A stretch of 64,000 bases of DNA from Caprimulgus europaeus (Eukaryota; Chordata; Aves; Caprimulgiformes; Caprimulgidae), in NCBI GenBank assembly GCA_907165065.1, contig OU015541.1, positions 6,386,001-6,450,000 of the forward strand, in the 5' to 3' direction. Made by a program: the position numbers and the translations under genes. Positions 61,922 to 64,000 of this stretch are shown one piece after another. Below the pieces are notes generated by a model. The model was not told the DNA's origin, ran no database searches, and saw only the letters and a program-made list of their open reading frames with translations. The number at the start of each line of letters is the position of its first letter. Positions within the stretch are counted from its first letter, which is position 1.

Positions 61922-64000
61922 GTAAGACTTAATAAATTTGAATGTAGGACTTCAGGTTTTTGCTTTTGCTTTATTAAAACACAATGTGTTTTAATTTTTA
62001 TAAAGTGACTACTATTTTCACTTCAGAAAGACCATTTCACTTTAAAAAAATACTAAAGTCTGCAATAAAGGTAATAATTTATTTGTTTTTTTACTTTGTC
62101 ATAGATGGACAGTAGGGTGGAGGTCACTACTACTAGTGCTGTTTGTATCATGAAAATCACAATACTTATGAATATTTGTCATGCTCTGTTGCAAGCAACT
62201 TAGTTTTTTTACAGCCCTATAACTTCATAGTTTAATAGCTTTCATAGTATTTGTTTTAAATTGTTATGAGGTTAAATATACTATGCAAGAAAAAACCAGG
62301 AAAACAGAAGAAAATAGCAAAGATGATCAGGTAAACTCCCATAAATCTGTTTAATATTTATCAGTAAATACTAATGCAATATTTTTAAGTAAAAATGAAT
62401 TAAAATTTTAAGACAGTATTAACTTGGTTTGATGAAGAAATATTTATTTTACTTGATGTGTGTCACACAACACAGAAGCAGACTGCATACTTACCCAGGC
62501 TTAAGGAAAAAGCAAAGTAAAGTAGAAAACAGGTAAAAGTGCTGATTTTAACAGTAAGTTTTTAGAGGACTGAATATTCAATTGCTTTTAAAAGTCTACA
62601 GTAATGACTGCATAAATACCTTGCAGACAAAGCAGACAAAAAGATTAGGAAATAAGGAGTTAACACCTTTCAACCATTTTATTAGAAGATGAAGTACTCT
62701 TAAGTCATTTGCTTCACTGAATTATGAGTCATAAAAACTAAATTTTCTCTAAGCATTAATATTAAACAAATATAGAGTAAAGACAAAATAAAATATTTGT
62801 AGGTGCAATGATGAAGTCCAAAATCCCATGGTAGGAAGAAACAGTGGATTGTTCAATGATTTGTTACTAAGAAGTGCACAGCGCAGTACATAGCTAACAG
62901 GGTCCTGATGAACCGAGATGGTATTTCACAGGCTTATTACCAGGCATAAACACAATTCCACTTTTCTCTGGAGTTCACCTTTTTAATTGAAATGGAGGAG
63001 CTTAGGCTCACAATAACAATTTTCTGTTAAGTAATATCCATAAAAGCAGCTTGAAAATCCCTACCAACAGGTTGTTTTCTGAAGAATGTCAAACACTGCT
63101 CTCAGTACTTCTGAAAATTCAGTCAACTTAATCCTTCAGATTTAGAAAACCAATTCATTACACAGAAAAGGTTGAATTTCAGAGGACATTCTGCTAACAG
63201 TAAGTATCAATAATGTCACTCTTGCATCGTAAAATTAAAAGGCAAGATATGCAGAGACTGGTTATGCCTGGACAGTGGATCTTCTCGACAGTAGAGTATC
63301 TTGCTGTTCAAGGGCAGGAGGAAATATGGTAGCAGAGTCCTTCCCAGCAGACAATAGCATAGGTGCTGGAGGATTCTTCTAAATGGCAAATTTCATACCC
63401 AATGGGACTAACAGCTGCAATTCTAGCTCTAAATCTGGTAATATACTAGCAGAAAGCCAATGCTTTCATTCTGTAATATACCCCAAGTTGAAAGATGTCA
63501 AATTCTGTTCTCACAGGCAAGGCTTCATCATTTAGTCATTCCCCAGAGACATGTTAACAATGCAGAAGGAATTGTTTCTTCTTACCTGATGATATGGTAT
63601 TTGTGTCCTTTTATGCTGCCATATAAAATGTAGCTTCTAAATGCCACACAATTCAATAGGAAAAATCCATAGCAAACATTTAACCACCTGAAACATCCCT
63701 GGAAGCTATTGCTTGAAGGGTAATAAAAATTTAAGTTATAGCTTGGTTCCCTAGGGAACTATCCTTTGTAACCTGTCCACAAAGATGTATTTAATGAAAA
63801 AACAAAACAAACCAAAAAACTGACAAGCACACTCATTCTGTACAGATGTTCTACACTGGATGCAAGTATAAAGTCTCAAATATTTCTGTAAATGCACAGT
63901 GGATTCAGGGTCATTCTTCTGCCCAGAATGAACCTTTCCTGTGATGTACCCTTGAGATCATATCACATTCACTAATTCAGAGTAACCTCAATGCTCCTCC

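Larger units (their letters stand above)
58926..64000. other. Probable RTF2 intron, no RTF2 exon recognised
   Basis: The exon preceding 58925 should encode the conserved RTF2 zinc-binding segment ending in Cys-His-Thr. I could not find it on the minus strand up to 64000. The stretch is AT-rich and intron-like, apart from the small GGA repeat, the inverted repeat and the candidate plus-strand exon described separately. Confidence 0.5.

Noticed and set aside
61769-62008. 79-codon plus-strand frame overlapping the signal-peptide candidate
   Set aside because: It reads through the good GTAAGA donor into AT-rich intron-like sequence and is in a different phase from the leader peptide.

Overview
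The window looks like nuclear DNA from a bird. It has one degenerate CR1 LINE fragment of the type found throughout bird genomes, one long terminal repeat (LTR) resembling avian ERVL-type LTRs, short introns and GC-rich CpG-island promoters. There are no bacterial operons, CRISPR arrays, tRNA or rRNA genes, and most of the 64 kb is non-coding. No new multi-gene system is visible.

Two protein-coding genes can be reconstructed exon by exon, both on the minus strand. The first is a complete TFAP2C gene (transcription factor AP-2 gamma): seven coding exons between 26272 and 17743, with an uninterrupted reading frame of 448 codons and canonical splice sites throughout. Its promoter, first exon and second exon lie in a CpG island at about 24.3-26.8 kb. 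A second, separate CpG-rich block lies 2-4 kb further upstream (about 28.4-30.5 kb). The second gene is the 3' half of RTF2 (replication termination factor 2), whose last four coding exons lie between 58925 and 53372. Its upstream exons were not found and probably lie beyond the right edge. TFAP2C and RTF2 are neighbours in the same relative orientation on human 20q13, so this is conserved synteny.

Layout: 1-16 kb is intergenic DNA downstream of TFAP2C, with a solo LTR (5102-5754) and a six-copy 32-bp minisatellite (5920-6110). 16-26.9 kb is TFAP2C with its 3' UTR and promoter. 26.9-31 kb is the upstream regulatory region with the second CpG island. 31-53 kb is intergenic and holds a CR1 fragment at about 45.3-45.5 kb and AT-rich stretches that may be conserved enhancers. 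53.4-58.9 kb holds the 3' exons of RTF2. 59-64 kb is probably an RTF2 intron; on its plus strand at 61867 is a possible signal-peptide first exon ending in a good splice donor.

The two genes do not act in one pathway. TFAP2C is a DNA-binding developmental regulator of ectoderm, neural crest and germ line, and RTF2 acts at replication forks. The best leads are regulatory: the second CpG island, the homeodomain/octamer-rich stretch 0.7 kb upstream of TFAP2C, and the unexplained signal-peptide exon.
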